Shown here: piece by piece, positions 1 through 9,700 of the stretch
Layout of the letters: each line of letters begins with the position of its first letter
Numbering within the stretch: position 1 is the first letter of the stretch
From: CAYMPH01 sp964392365
GTDB lineage: Bacteria > Spirochaetota > UBA4802 > UBA5550
DNA length: 64,000 nucleotides
Direction: 5' to 3'
Assembly (NCBI GenBank): GCA_964392365.1
Contig: CAYMPH010000020.1
Location: 1-64,000 of the forward strand
Program-made: the position numbers and the translations under genes
Notes under the pieces: model-generated
What the model was told of the DNA's origin: nothing
What the model saw: the letters and a program-made list of their open reading frames with translations, nothing else
The model's database searches: none

Positions 1-8
1 TTTTGAAT

Positions 9-92
9 GGTCAGAGCATCATTATTATCTGTATATTTACAAAAATATGTTAAATTTTTACACACTCTATTTTCAGGCAAGGCTCTGACCCC
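9..92. repeat. REPIN-like inverted repeat (GGTCAGAGC ends)
   Basis: GGTCAGAGC at 9-17 faces its reverse complement GCTCTGACCCC at 82-92, so the segment can fold into a hairpin with an AT-rich centre. The same motif recurs at 1491 and, in nested form, at 46792-46998. GGGGTCAGAGC-ended units are typical of REP elements mobilised in trans by IS200-like RAYT transposases; none is encoded here. The right end lies 4 bp beyond the stop codon of the leftward hydrolase gene, so it may also act as a 3'-end structure. Confidence 0.6.
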
Positions 93-96
93 TCAA

Positions 97-735
97 TTAA
101 ATTGAAACAATTGAACAGAATTTCTTTATCTCTTCCCACAACCGGTTCTGAGCACTTGCTAAACCATGATCACTGTCTAATTCAATAAGATTTACCCATG
201 AACGGGCAGCAGCAAAATCCCGCGATGCCTTAACCGGGATTGTCTCATCGTGCAATCCATGTAAGATCAATGTGGGCAGCTCGCGGGCTAACTGTGCATC
301 ATCATATCTGCGCAGATCTTCTACAAAATTATAACTCAGCGGAACTTTCTCTGAATATGCGTAATGTTCCAGGTTTACCTGTCCCTGCCCGTGCCATTGG
401 TCCATCAGAGATTGTGTCAGAATTTTCGATAGAGATTTTTCAGAAAAATTAAAAGCAGGAGCCATCAGCACCAGACGTTCCACCTGCGGACTGTTTTCAG
501 CCACCCACAATGCAGTTAATGCGCCAAAACTTGAACCTATCAGAGTCACAGGCTTTTCAGGAAGTAACGTCTGCACCTGCTCTATCTGCCGGCTTAATGT
601 AAGATGTAAAAAATCATCCTGATTCAGATCAGGAATATTCAGATACAAACCATGTTCTGTAAACATCTGATTAAAAAACCGTGCTTTATTTGACAAAGGA
701 CCGGATAACCAGCCATGCAGATAAAAATAGTTCAT
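97..735 (-). CDS. YqiA/UPF0227-like alpha/beta-hydrolase (putative esterase)
   Basis: A compact, 212-residue cytoplasmic alpha/beta-hydrolase without a signal peptide. It opens with a short beta-strand and HGW oxyanion-type motif (FYLHGW). The nucleophile elbow is IGSSFGA near residue 68, the acidic residue is in LHGLHDETIP, and the catalytic histidine is in DSDHGL near the C-terminus, so the Ser-Asp-His triad is complete. Size and the YLHGW/GSSFG pattern fit the YqiA/YcfP esterase family, whose natural substrates are poorly known. It lies 24 bp downstream of the SGNH-hydrolase gene on the same strand and is probably cotranscribed. No strong Shine-Dalgarno precedes the ATG. Confidence 0.75.
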   Translation of the reverse strand: MNYFYLHGWLSGPLSNKARFFNQMFTEHGLYLNIPDLNQDDFLHLTLSRQIEQVQTLLPEKPVTLIGSSFGALTALWVAENSPQVERLVLMAPAFNFSEKSLSKILTQSLMDQWHGQGQVNLEHYAYSEKVPLSYNFVEDLRRYDDAQLARELPTLILHGLHDETIPVKASRDFAAARSWVNLIELDSDHGLASAQNRLWEEIKKFCSIVSI

Positions 736-759
736 TTAATTTTATATTCTCAACTTATA

Positions 760-1332
760 TTATTTAGAAAATTTTACCAGTCTCCTGGCTATTGCCTCAG
801 CAAAAATTTCATGCCCCTTCCCGTTTGGATAACGGCAATCCTCCTGAACAAGGTCGCGCAGATTCAGCTTTGAATCTTCCAGAAATCCCCAAAAATAAGT
901 ATGCATAGGAATCATCTCGCAATCCAGATCAACTGCTACCTCGCGGATGGTGCGGTAATAAATATCCATAACTTCCGAATCATACTGGTTTTCGAAAGGC
1001 TGTGAGGTTAATAGAATAATATGTGGATTGAAGAGCTGCCGTGCAAGCCTGACTATCTGCACAAGGTTTTCCTTAAACTCAGAACGGTATACCGGGAAAT
1101 AGGCATCATCAACCCCGAAATGAATAATGAAAACATCCGGACAAAAAGGTGCAATATCCGTTTGAAATGACCATATTCCATCAAAAGAATTTTCCATTTC
1201 TCTGGATCTGTTAATAATCTCCCAGTTTTTCAACTCAGGGATGTTCTTTAAAATATCCGCATAATTTCTCTCAACACCTTTTCCAGCTGAGATACTGCCC
1301 CCGCGGATCAAAAGCTTAATATCTTTTTTCAA
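760..1332 (-). CDS. SGNH/GDSL-type hydrolase
   Basis: A cytoplasmic protein of 190 residues resembling SGNH-fold esterases. Block I is GGSISAGKG near residue 12, giving the nucleophilic serine. Block III is HFGVDD near residue 72, where the usual GxND asparagine is replaced by Asp. Block V is YPNGKGHEIFA near residue 170, with the catalytic His but a non-canonical residue three positions before it. Substrate is unknown. The start is a TTG with no obvious Shine-Dalgarno and no closer ATG, so the N-terminus is uncertain by a few residues. It precedes the YqiA-like hydrolase by 24 bp, and the two probably form a small operon. Confidence 0.65.
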   Translation of the reverse strand: MKKDIKLLIRGGSISAGKGVERNYADILKNIPELKNWEIINRSREMENSFDGIWSFQTDIAPFCPDVFIIHFGVDDAYFPVYRSEFKENLVQIVRLARQLFNPHIILLTSQPFENQYDSEVMDIYYRTIREVAVDLDCEMIPMHTYFWGFLEDSKLNLRDLVQEDCRYPNGKGHEIFAEAIARRLVKFSK

Positions 1333-1660
1333 TTTTTAATAATCCATAGTTAGTTATTACAGAATTTATATTCAGAATCTTTATAAAAAATATACGGGAT
1401 ATTTCCCCCAAGTTTCAATTTTCTTTCAAGAAATTAATGGCAGAAAAATAAAATGTTTAGATAGAATTATCAGAGGTTCGGCGGTGGATCGGGGTCAGAG
1501 CAAACTGATTATGATAGTTTATAACGGAGTACAGCTGCGTTAGAATGACTCATCCCGCGGCCATTTATTTATTGAGAAAAGAGAGATGTTTAATTGAAAA
1601 ATTTTACTATCGGACCCCTCTCTTCTATTATCAAAGAAAGGGGTCCGCGGGAAGGTATGT
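1333..1660. other. Intergenic region with a lone GGGGTCAGAGC motif
   Basis: Noncoding as far as I can see. GGGGTCAGAGC at 1491-1501 matches the ends of the repeats at 9-92 and 46792-46998, but I find no facing partner nearby, so it may be a decayed unit. A hairpin at 1611-1647 is listed separately. The promoter for the leftward SGNH/YqiA pair should lie near 1340-1450; no clear consensus boxes stand out. Confidence 0.4.
1611..1647. terminator. GC-rich inverted repeat, terminator-like
   Basis: CGGACCCCTCTCTT (1611-1624) pairs with 1633-1647 around an 8-nt loop, with one mismatch. It lies 13 bp past the stop codon of the leftward gene at 1661-2215. The T-run that should follow on the minus strand is poor, so it may be a processed 3' end or a repeat relic rather than a rho-independent terminator. 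Confidence 0.45.
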
Positions 1661-2215
1661 TTATTTTTTAGTGTAAGTAAATTCGCTTTCTGATAGATAC
1701 ACTGCCTTGTAAGCATCATCTCTTTCTGCTACGATATCATTTCCTTCAACACCGAGCTTAACTTTAGCCTTCAAAAATTCAGTTTTCCCTACAACGATTT
1801 TAATTTTGTGATCACCTGCATCGATAGAGTTCCAGACTTCATCTTTAAAATCATCACTATCAGTATTGTGAACATAAATCATCATCTGGTCATTTCCAGC
1901 AGGTACGTCTTTATTTGAAAATGCAAGCCTTTTCACGTGCTTGCCGTCAATCCACATATCAATAAAGCCTTCTGCTTCGCCCTCGAGTGTTCCAAAAGCC
2001 TTTGGAAAATAAGCGCGCGCCCAGATAACTTCTGAATCTGAAAATTTATTCTTAAGTATAACATTGGATTCCTTACCCTTTTCAATTTTCGAATTAGAGT
2101 AAATAATATTTGCAGAACCGTTCTTGTTTAATTTTTTAAACTTGGCAGCCTGAGCAAAAGCCATTGAACCAAATGCAATGGTCAATATTACGAGTAACAA
2201 ACTAAATTTTTTCAT
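1661..2215 (-). CDS. Exported protein of unknown function
   Basis: I do not recognise the family. The 184-residue product starts with a clear Sec signal peptide: a lysine pair, then a hydrophobic stretch ending in SMAFAQA, with likely cleavage after FAQA near residue 23. The mature part is about 160 residues, rich in Lys, Asp and beta-prone segments, with no cysteine and no membrane segment, suggesting a soluble periplasmic beta-rich protein. A strong AAGGAG lies 9 nt before the ATG, which fixes the start. It stands alone, with a hairpin downstream and an AT-rich gap upstream. Confidence 0.75.
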   Translation of the reverse strand: MKKFSLLLVILTIAFGSMAFAQAAKFKKLNKNGSANIIYSNSKIEKGKESNVILKNKFSDSEVIWARAYFPKAFGTLEGEAEGFIDMWIDGKHVKRLAFSNKDVPAGNDQMMIYVHNTDSDDFKDEVWNSIDAGDHKIKIVVGKTEFLKAKVKLGVEGNDIVAERDDAYKAVYLSESEFTYTKK

Positions 2216-2304
2216 TTAATCTTTCTCCTTTAAATATATTTTAAAATAAATTTTTTGCATACATTCTGATACGGTCAAAAACTGTCAACATTATAAAAAA
2301 ATTC

Positions 2305-2937
2305 CTACTTCTTCTGAAAATCAGCAATTGAAATATCCTTTAGTCTTTTTCTCAATAGAGATATTTCCCAGAAAATGCATCCGGCGATCCAGAATCCGGG
2401 TATAACAAAAAAGAACAGCAGCCTGGGTGACGGGATTAATAAATCCTGTCTTCTCAGAGCCATAAAAAACGATTCACGGATAAACTGTGCAATAAATTCA
2501 CTTACGCTGTCATGCATATTCAGGTAATCTATCATACAAAGATATGTAAAAAAAATAATTCCCTGAGGATAGCTGTATGATGCTACAGATTCGCTGCCAT
2601 CTCCTGGATACCTGCTTAATAAAAAGATAAGATAATAAATGATAAAGAAAAGACCCAGAATATAAAACAGAACCGTATGAACAAAATCCGGAAACGGGAT
2701 TAGATATAAAAAAATAAATGGCGTAAGAACAATAAATATATGCTTCAGGCCTTTCACGCAAAACTCAAGTCTCGATCTGAAACATGGCGGAGGGCGGTGT
2801 GCATTCCTCATATGCCGTTCAAGATACTTATACGACCTTCCGCAAACAGAACATGCCTTACGCTCCTGAAATATCTGTTTTTTAACAGATTTTACAATTT
2901 GGCGTTTTTTTGATGGAGTTTCAATTTTGTTTTTCAT
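2305..2937 (-). CDS. Membrane protein with N-terminal C2H2 zinc-finger-like motif
   Basis: A 210-residue protein with a basic N-terminus. Around residues 29-47 it has a CxxC-x9-HxxxxH pattern (CSVCGRSYKYLERHMRNAH) that matches the spacing of a C2H2 zinc finger and could bind zinc. Four hydrophobic segments follow (roughly residues 68-85, 88-108, 125-160 and 172-195), so the finger should face the cytoplasm. The rest matches no family I recognise. It is the last gene of a leftward operon, 20 bp after the preceding membrane protein. A bacterial inner-membrane protein with a classical finger is uncommon. Confidence 0.65.
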   Translation of the reverse strand: MKNKIETPSKKRQIVKSVKKQIFQERKACSVCGRSYKYLERHMRNAHRPPPCFRSRLEFCVKGLKHIFIVLTPFIFLYLIPFPDFVHTVLFYILGLFFIIYYLIFLLSRYPGDGSESVASYSYPQGIIFFTYLCMIDYLNMHDSVSEFIAQFIRESFFMALRRQDLLIPSPRLLFFFVIPGFWIAGCIFWEISLLRKRLKDISIADFQKK

Positions 2938-2957
2938 TATTTTTACATATCAATCAT

Positions 2958-3389
2958 TTATAAAATTGTAAATAATAATGCCAGACAAAAACCGGCAACA
3001 AAACAGAAAATCATAATTCCGAGTGTTTTTGAATATCCAACAGGAGTTATCTGATTATTTCTGTCCATATTTCTTATAGCAGGAAATAATCTCCAGAAAA
3101 AAGAAAGTATGGAAATAATCAATGTTATTGTAGTATAAATTTTTGTTGAGTTATCCGCTGTAAATAAAATTACAATTAATAGGGCAATAAAAATCAGTTT
3201 AGTGCCGGCAACCCAGTTTACGAGATACCGGACAAGCTGATGTATCTCCGGATCGGATTTTGATTTTTCCCAAGCATTAAACACACCTAAACCATTTGCG
3301 ATCCTTGAACCCGGGAAAAAATAAAGTGTTACTACATTTGTTATTTCAAGCAGAACAAATACAACAATAGCAATCGACAATATGCCCAT
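2958..3389 (-). CDS. Small membrane protein, unknown
   Basis: About 143 residues with four predicted membrane helices: residues 1-25, 62-82, 87-105 and 122-143. A polar loop after helix 1 carries Lys/Asp-rich sequence (NAWEKSKSDPEIHQL). No motif identifies a function. The reading frame extends two codons upstream to a TTG, but the ATG at 3389 lies 10 nt after the stop of the upstream hydrolase gene and is the simplest start; neither has a strong Shine-Dalgarno, consistent with translational coupling. It is third in the four-gene leftward operon. Confidence 0.65.
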   Translation of the reverse strand: MGILSIAIVVFVLLEITNVVTLYFFPGSRIANGLGVFNAWEKSKSDPEIHQLVRYLVNWVAGTKLIFIALLIVILFTADNSTKIYTTITLIISILSFFWRLFPAIRNMDRNNQITPVGYSKTLGIMIFCFVAGFCLALLFTIL

Positions 3390-3398
3390 AAGCAAATC

Positions 3399-4304
3399 TT
3401 ATTCAAGACCAAATTTTATCAGACCTTTTGCTGCAGCATCACGCACGTGATCTCCATCATGAGTTATTAGAATCGTTACACCTTTTTTCTGCATATCATT
3501 GAGCCATCGAAGCTGGTTTGCCGAATTTGATCTGTTTTCTTTCAAAGCCAGGCTTGTAAGCAGAGGTCTGCCCCTAGGAATATTAATATTCATCATGCTC
3601 CAGGCTATATCACCGGCAAGAATAATCTCATTACCGTCAGCAAGTTTAACATATAAAGACTGACTTCCTTCAGAATGACCCGGGGTTTTAATAAGGACAA
3701 CGCCTGGAGCAAAATTCAGCAACCGGTCATAAGTAAGTACTTTTGCTTTTCCCAAAGCACCATCCGGGAAAAATGCATCCTTCATAAACGGACTGTTTTT
3801 CTGTTCGGGGGTAATCCATAATTTCGGAAGAATTTCATTAAGATACGGGGACAGCGCAGCACCTCCTGTATGATCAAAATGTTCATGCGTTAAAATTATT
3901 TTTGAAGCTTTCCGTAACGCTTCCTGCATCAGATTGTATTCTTTTTCATGAAAAACAGCATTGGCTGCAATACCCTTAAGATGCTTTTTATGCTGGCCTG
4001 TATCGACCATGATTCTTTGCTTATTTGCTCCGCTGTAATTGATCTGCCAGACATAGCATGGAATCGGCAATGAAGAAAAATAACCTGCTACCGCTACTCC
4101 TGCAGGAAATTTGCCATCAGAAATATTGAGAGCATTTATGCTGACAGGCAGTTTGCCTTTTTCCTGGTCTGCAAGAGATCGCAGTTCATCAAGTGTTACA
4201 TCAAATGATGTTTTCTCCGGAACAGGTGAATAAAGAAGCAGAACAGCTCCTGCTACTGCGATAACAACAGCAATTCCTGTGATCCATTTAACAGCAAGTT
4301 TCAT
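3399..4304 (-). CDS. Membrane-anchored metallo-beta-lactamase-fold hydrolase
   Basis: A 301-residue MBL-fold enzyme with one N-terminal membrane anchor (residues 7-26), so the catalytic domain is probably periplasmic. The metal-binding signature HEHFDHTGG is at residues 140-148. Downstream ligands are the His in TPGHSEGSQS and the Asp in LAGDIAWS, with a final His in THDGDH. The arrangement resembles the AHL-lactonase/glyoxalase-II branch, but the substrate cannot be read from sequence. The frame is open to 4352, overlapping the upstream gene; I chose the ATG at 4304 because AGAGG precedes it and it gives a normal signal anchor. It is second in a leftward operon with a 22-bp gap to the coiled-coil gene. 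Confidence 0.8.
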   Translation of the reverse strand: MKLAVKWITGIAVVIAVAGAVLLLYSPVPEKTSFDVTLDELRSLADQEKGKLPVSINALNISDGKFPAGVAVAGYFSSLPIPCYVWQINYSGANKQRIMVDTGQHKKHLKGIAANAVFHEKEYNLMQEALRKASKIILTHEHFDHTGGAALSPYLNEILPKLWITPEQKNSPFMKDAFFPDGALGKAKVLTYDRLLNFAPGVVLIKTPGHSEGSQSLYVKLADGNEIILAGDIAWSMMNINIPRGRPLLTSLALKENRSNSANQLRWLNDMQKKGVTILITHDGDHVRDAAAKGLIKFGLE

Positions 4305-4326
4305 AAACAACCTCTTTCTGATAAAT

Positions 4327-5511
4327 CTATAATTTTTCTGAAATTTCCTCAAGCAGTTTCACAAGCTCTTTACCGTTTTCTATATTTTTTGCTGAACCTT
4401 CTACCGGGTATTTCGTAGCTTCAGTCATTGCAGCAACAGCATCTTTTACTGAAGAATAATAAGAAATTTCTTTCTGCGTGAGATCAGCAGCCTTGCGTTC
4501 CAGGTCAGCATTGGCAGCAATACTGTCGCTCATATCAAAATTCAGAACTGCAACGCTTTCAACATTTTCACAAATCGATATGATGTATGCTGCAAGATTA
4601 TTAAGTAAATTATATGTATTCTCACCTAAAGTGATATCATTAATATTCAAATCTTTTACATACTCTTTAATTGAAAGATATTCAAACATTTCCACAGCAA
4701 CAAGAACTGCTAATTCTGCAATCGGTTCGAGGTTTTTATTGAAAAGTTCGCTTTTCTTTAAAATCAGATCTTTTATAAAGAGAGATTCATCATGCAGATG
4801 TTTTGTAAAAAGGTTAACCTTTTCTGCAAATTCAAACTGCGATCGCGAGCTTTCATTAACCTGAGATGCCATCATGCATCCGGTTTTTGATTCATCAGCT
4901 AATTCCTGTATTTGAGGTTTATTTTTTTCCTTAACAAGAAATTCAATTTCCCTGAAACGCTTCATTAAAGATGCACCCCTTCCCAGATTGGATTGCGAAC
5001 CTTCAATGGCTATGACTGCATCATTCAAAATTTTCCCAGTTGATTCCTTTAATTTCTCGATTCTTTCTTTCTGGAAATTCTTTCTTTTAATTATCAGATT
5101 ATCCATGAGAATAATTTCATTATTTGTCTCAATAATTTTATTGAGATAATTCAAACCTACATTCAGGGAATCATTCAATTTAGACTTATAGTTGTCTACT
5201 TTAGCCAGAATTCCAGGAGGAATGGAGCTGCCTGCAAGCTGTTTTAAAATTTCATCCTGCTTGGCAAGGTTAGCCAGAAATATTCTGCAGCTGCTTAAGA
5301 TAATATTATTTTTGTCGCGGAGACTCAGATTTTCTTTAGATATTTTCTGTATTTCTTCAAGGAGTTCTGTTCCTGACTTAAATGATAAATCAAGATTCTG
5401 TATTGCTTTTTCCGAGTGCTCTTTTCTCAGCTGGGATGACTTGTTTACATTTTGAGCGATTTCCCCAAATTCTTCTGCGATTAAAAATAATCTTTCATAA
5501 GATTCACTCAT
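4327..5511 (-). CDS. Cytoplasmic coiled-coil protein, unknown
   Basis: A 394-residue, almost wholly helical protein, rich in Leu, Lys, Glu and Ser heptads, with no membrane segment or signal peptide. It has the texture of a chemoreceptor cytoplasmic domain or a tethering/scaffold protein, but the conserved MCP hairpin tip (E..NLLALNAAIEAARAGE type) is absent, so I do not call it a receptor. The two halves may form an antiparallel helical bundle. GGGGA lies 4 nt before the ATG. It is the first gene of a leftward operon running on into the MBL hydrolase and two membrane proteins. Confidence 0.65.
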   Translation of the reverse strand: MSESYERLFLIAEEFGEIAQNVNKSSQLRKEHSEKAIQNLDLSFKSGTELLEEIQKISKENLSLRDKNNIILSSCRIFLANLAKQDEILKQLAGSSIPPGILAKVDNYKSKLNDSLNVGLNYLNKIIETNNEIILMDNLIIKRKNFQKERIEKLKESTGKILNDAVIAIEGSQSNLGRGASLMKRFREIEFLVKEKNKPQIQELADESKTGCMMASQVNESSRSQFEFAEKVNLFTKHLHDESLFIKDLILKKSELFNKNLEPIAELAVLVAVEMFEYLSIKEYVKDLNINDITLGENTYNLLNNLAAYIISICENVESVAVLNFDMSDSIAANADLERKAADLTQKEISYYSSVKDAVAAMTEATKYPVEGSAKNIENGKELVKLLEEISEKL

Positions 5512-5723
5512 AATATCCCCCGGGCTGACAAGTTTTTAAAATCAATTATATTTCAGTATTCTTCAACTCCATATGTATTGATTATCTAAAATTTATACAT
5601 TCGATTATTCCTGAATAATCTTAACCCATTCATGTATTATTGTCAATTAATATTCATTATTAAGCTTCTTTAAAATTATTATATTAATTTCAGAATAAAG
5701 TTATAATTGCTGATAGTAACGCT

Positions 5724-5749
5724 GAAAACAACTTTATTTAATTGTTTTC
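5724..5749. terminator. Weak hairpin in an AT-rich gap
   Basis: GAAAACAA (5724-5731) pairs with TTGTTTTC (5742-5749) around a 10-nt loop, about 60 bp past the end of the leftward gene at 5809. No T-run follows on the minus strand. The rest of 5512-5808 is strongly AT-rich and shows nothing else I can name; the promoter of the coiled-coil operon must lie in it. Confidence 0.3.
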
Positions 5750-5808
5750 GCTCTATATAAACCGGAGACTTATTAAATAAAATAATTACTGATACATGTT
5801 TTACAGGA

Positions 5809-6432
5809 TTAAAAATACAAACTCAGAAAAAATAAAGTCTGTCCCGTGAACCAAAGTATGAAATTCAGCTGCTGATATAATGGAAACTTTTTAATAAATT
5901 CCGTGTATCCAATCTCTATATCACACAAGGTAATGAAGATACATCCGATTAAAGCAATTTCATTTATATTAGCCGCTCTCGTAACTGCAGTCAATTGGAC
6001 AAGCAGGTACAAAGGCAGGGTTAAAGCAAATATACCTTTTATCCTTTTAAAAAATATAGTAAAATAAATCAGGGCTCCTGCACCGATAGTAAATGCAAAA
6101 ATAGTGAAAGAAAACTTCCGGCTTATCACCGTAAGCATTATAATATTAAAAATATTAAAAACAAAATTCGCAATAAAACCCTGAAGAAAATCAAAAATAA
6201 TAAGCATCTCTGCAATAAACATGAGACTGAATGAAACAAGCATCAGCCATTTAAATAGAGACTCAGGAGCTGCAATCACCAGAATAAATATCGGGAAATG
6301 CAATATGATCCGTAATAAAACCTGCTGTTTTTTACTTATGCAGAAGTAGCTGTATTTTGTAAATTCAAGAATTACTGCACCGGCCAGCAGAGTTAATTCA
6401 AGAAACAGCAAAGCCCATGTCAATAGATTCAT
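5809..6432 (-). CDS. Integral membrane protein, possibly YhhN/TMEM86-like
   Basis: A 207-residue protein that is nearly all membrane, with seven or eight hydrophobic helices separated by short loops. The C-terminal part (a G-C-x-F-I-T-L-C-D motif, then a basic loop ending KKF, then a final helix W-F-T-G-Q-T-L) resembles the conserved end of YhhN/TMEM86 lysoplasmalogenases, where an Asp follows a helix and an aromatic-x-x-Q-x-L helix closes the protein. The match is by eye and partial. AAGGA lies 8 nt before the ATG. It is monocistronic and divergent from the first giant sensor. Confidence 0.55.
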   Translation of the reverse strand: MNLLTWALLFLELTLLAGAVILEFTKYSYFCISKKQQVLLRIILHFPIFILVIAAPESLFKWLMLVSFSLMFIAEMLIIFDFLQGFIANFVFNIFNIIMLTVISRKFSFTIFAFTIGAGALIYFTIFFKRIKGIFALTLPLYLLVQLTAVTRAANINEIALIGCIFITLCDIEIGYTEFIKKFPLYQQLNFILWFTGQTLFFLSLYF

Positions 6433-6580
6433 GCTATTTTTCCTTAAAATGCCATTTTAAATAAAATTCTATTAAAGCAGTCAGCCGGATATTTTTTCTT
6501 AAAAAAACAACAACACAATTAAACTGGAAAATTTCCACTATTTTATTTAATAAAATCAACTCTATTTATTTATTGATGTT

Positions 6581-6605
6581 TATAAAAAGTTATTGAAATA
6601 TTAGA
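6581..6605 (+). promoter_or_regulatory. Conserved upstream block of sensor copy 1
   Basis: TATAAAAAGT-2 nt-TTGAAA-1 nt-ATTAGA recurs with only three differences at 12246-12270, upstream of the second giant sensor. The distance to the leader ORF start is nearly identical (76 and 77 nt). TTGAAA could be a -35 element, but no convincing -10 follows at standard spacing. A second patch (GATGAT..ctACCGT here, GATTGATagtACCGT there) is also shared just downstream. Retention after divergence suggests a shared promoter or regulator site. Confidence 0.55.
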
Positions 6606-6680
6606 GCAAATGCAATGAGATGATAACTACCGTGAAGTGGATTAATTAAAATAATTTTGCTGCACTGGTAGGAGTTTTCA

Positions 6681-6791
6681 ATGATAAACACCAATTCATT
6701 TTTCATCGCACACTCTTTCAGCTTAATTTATATTAAAAAAAACCTGCACAACCCGGGCACGATTGTCCTGTCAGGCAAGTGTATATCTTGA
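6681..6791 (+). CDS. 36-codon leader ORF coupled to giant sensor 1
   Basis: An ORF of exactly 36 codons starting with ATG behind a good Shine-Dalgarno (TAGGAG, 6 nt spacing). Its TGA stop at 6789-6791 overlaps the TTG start of the giant sensor at 6788 (TTGA), an arrangement typical of termination-reinitiation coupling. The peptide starts MINTNSFF and contains KNLHNPG; it has no signal peptide or obvious domain. The second sensor gene has a leader of the same length and position (12347-12457) sharing Met1, Asn5, Ser6, Phe8, Asn21-Leu22, Gly26 and Ser36. It is probably a regulatory leader that supplies the ribosomes the giant gene cannot recruit itself. Confidence 0.6.
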   Translation: MINTNSFFIAHSFSLIYIKKNLHNPGTIVLSGKCIS

Positions 6792-9700
6792 ACTTTTTTG
6801 ATAATTTTTATGCAAACTTTTTTACAGTAGGATCACTGATCCCCACTGTCTTCCATTTATTCTTATCATATATTTTTCTATCAATTAAAAATAAATCAAA
6901 ACCTACATTTCATCTCGGCATTGCCTTCCTATACCTTGGCATTTTTAATTTCGGCTACTTCATCGCAGGCGGATTTTATCACCCTAATGCCGCATTTCAC
7001 AGATGGATAACTGTAGGTTTTATTCTGCTTCATATTACTCATGCCAACATGTTCATGCTTAATATACACAAGGAAATGAAGTCAAAATATGAAAGAATTT
7101 TTTTAATAGTACAGTATGCCGTATCTCTGGCCATTTCTTCTCTCTTTTTCATTAAAACCTACACCTCACCGAAAGTTTTTCTCGTTTCAGCTCACAACTG
7201 GGACTTTGATGCAGATTCAATGAGCAGTTTAATCGGAATAGTGATCATAAGCTATCTTGTTATATTTATCACTATAACTTTCCGTAAAGTATTTACCATA
7301 AAAAGCAAAGACAGATACTTTATTCTGCTGATCGGATTAGCCTATCTGATCGGTTCGACTATTCCAAGTGTTGCAAACATTCTAAGCCGTGACGGAATTA
7401 TAGACAGGGGTCTGTATCAGGTTCTGCTGGATCTTTTTTCGCTGGCGGGCATGTATGTTATTGTAATCCTGTATTTAAATTACACTCAGGACCGCGTTCC
7501 AATTTTTGCAAAAATAATCAGCATAATCATGGTTACAACACTGCTTATTCTTCAGGGATTCAGCTATAACTCGTTCCAGGATAATGAAAAAGCCTATGAC
7601 ACCATTCATCAGACCTATACCGAGCTTGCCATTACCGGAAAAAATAAATTCAAAGATGCCATGTACATTACCGCCTACTCAATAGACGATGGATCTTTTT
7701 CAAGAAAAAGCTGGAATGACGACAACATCTTCAATCTTGATTTTTATAAATTCAAAAATGAATATCTCAATGCTGCAATGTATGAAAAAATAGCAACCCT
7801 GGAAGATGAAGGCTTCCGCAAAAGACTTTCCGCCATTTTACAAAACAGACATGCCGGTTTCAATGGCTACAAAAATGCCATAATAGAATATATAAAAACT
7901 TCCTCAGAAAACAATCAATCTCAAAAAATAAATCTCCTGGAATATCTCAATAGCATTCAAAGCAATATCGGCTATCATTTTCATAAGATCAATGATCTTC
8001 CGGACGCTCAATTCCGGGAATCACTTGAAAAATATCTGAAAAAAACAAATATAACTTTTAAACCATTCAAGTCCGCGATTGAAGATTATCTGGCAAGAGA
8101 GAAAGATGAGGGATTCCGGCTCAAGAACGGAGTTCTTTCTTTTCTTTCACCGATCGGAGCTCCTGAACAGCGTCATTACCGGAGTCATGAGACTGATCAG
8201 TTCATATCATATCTGCAGGTTGACAGTTTGAATAATACGGTATTTGAAGTGGGCTTTTCGTATTCTGCATACCGGGCATATCTGCATCCTTCTGCTGCAA
8301 AGTTTATTTATGCATTATTTATAATTGCTGCAGTAATTATTTTAGGCTTCAACCTTTTTTTACGCGGAATACTTATCATCCCTCTTCATCGCCTGGTTAA
8401 CGGACTCAAGGATATCAGTAAGGGAAAACTTGATGTTCAAATACCTGTAAAATTCGGCGATGAGATCGGATTTTTATCATCCAACTTCAACATGATGGCA
8501 GACACGATACGGAAAACCAAATCAAGCCTTGACGAGTACACCTTAACTCTCGAACAGAAAGTCGAGGAGCGCACGCGCGATCTTGGAAAATCAGAGGAAC
8601 GCTACAGGAATATTCTTGGAAATATTCAGGACGGATATTACGAGGTTGATCTACGCGGCTACATGACATTTATGAACGATGCCATGACCAGGATCATGGG
8701 GCATCCTGAAGATGAAATTCTAAACATAAGCTATCGGAAATTTACAGATGAAAAAAATGCAAATATGATTTTCAATATTTTCAAAAATATTCACGACACA
8801 GGAAAACCTTCAGAAGCATTCGACTATAGGATAATACAAAAAGACGGCACTGAACGCATCACCGAAGCAGTAGCTTCACTGATAACAGACAATGATGGCA
8901 ATAAGATCGGTTTCCGCGGAATGCTCAGGGATATTACAGACAGAAGAAAAGCCGAACAGGCTCTCCGGATCAGTGAGGAAAAATACAGATCCATACTTGA
9001 AACCATGGATGAAGCATATTTTGAAACTAATCTGACCGGCTTTATCACATTCTGCAATGATTCAACATGCAGAATAGCCGGCTACAGCAGAGAAGAACTT
9101 TTAAATATGCATTTCAAGGATTATCACAGCGAGAAAACCGTCAATAAACTTTTAAAAATTTATAAAAGAGTATATAAAGAAGAGATTATTAAGGAACTGG
9201 TAGAATATGAAGTTATAAAAAAAGACGGCAGCATATGCATTACAGAGATGTCAATAAACCTTTTAAAAAACATAGATGGAAATCCGATCGGCTTCCGCGG
9301 AATCGGACGGGATATCACGGAACGTAAAAAAGCGGAAGCGGCTCTTCGTGAAAGTGAAGAAAAATACAGGACGGTTCTCGATGTCGGCATTATCGGCTAT
9401 TTCGAAGTTGATCTCCATGGCAATATCACTTTCTGCAATAAAAGTTTTCTGGAATTTACAGGCTATTCATCCGAAGAGCTGATAGGAATGAATTTCAGGC
9501 AAATGGTCACAAAAGAAGATGCAGAAATATTATTAAGCAAATTCGGACAGGCGTATCTGAGCAAAACAGCAGTAGTAATCATCACACAGATAATCAGAAA
9601 GGACAAACAGTCCGCATATGGAGAAATGTTCGTAAGCACAAGAAAAAATACTGCAGGAGAAATTATCGGGTTCCGCAGTGTAGGCATGGACATAACAGAG

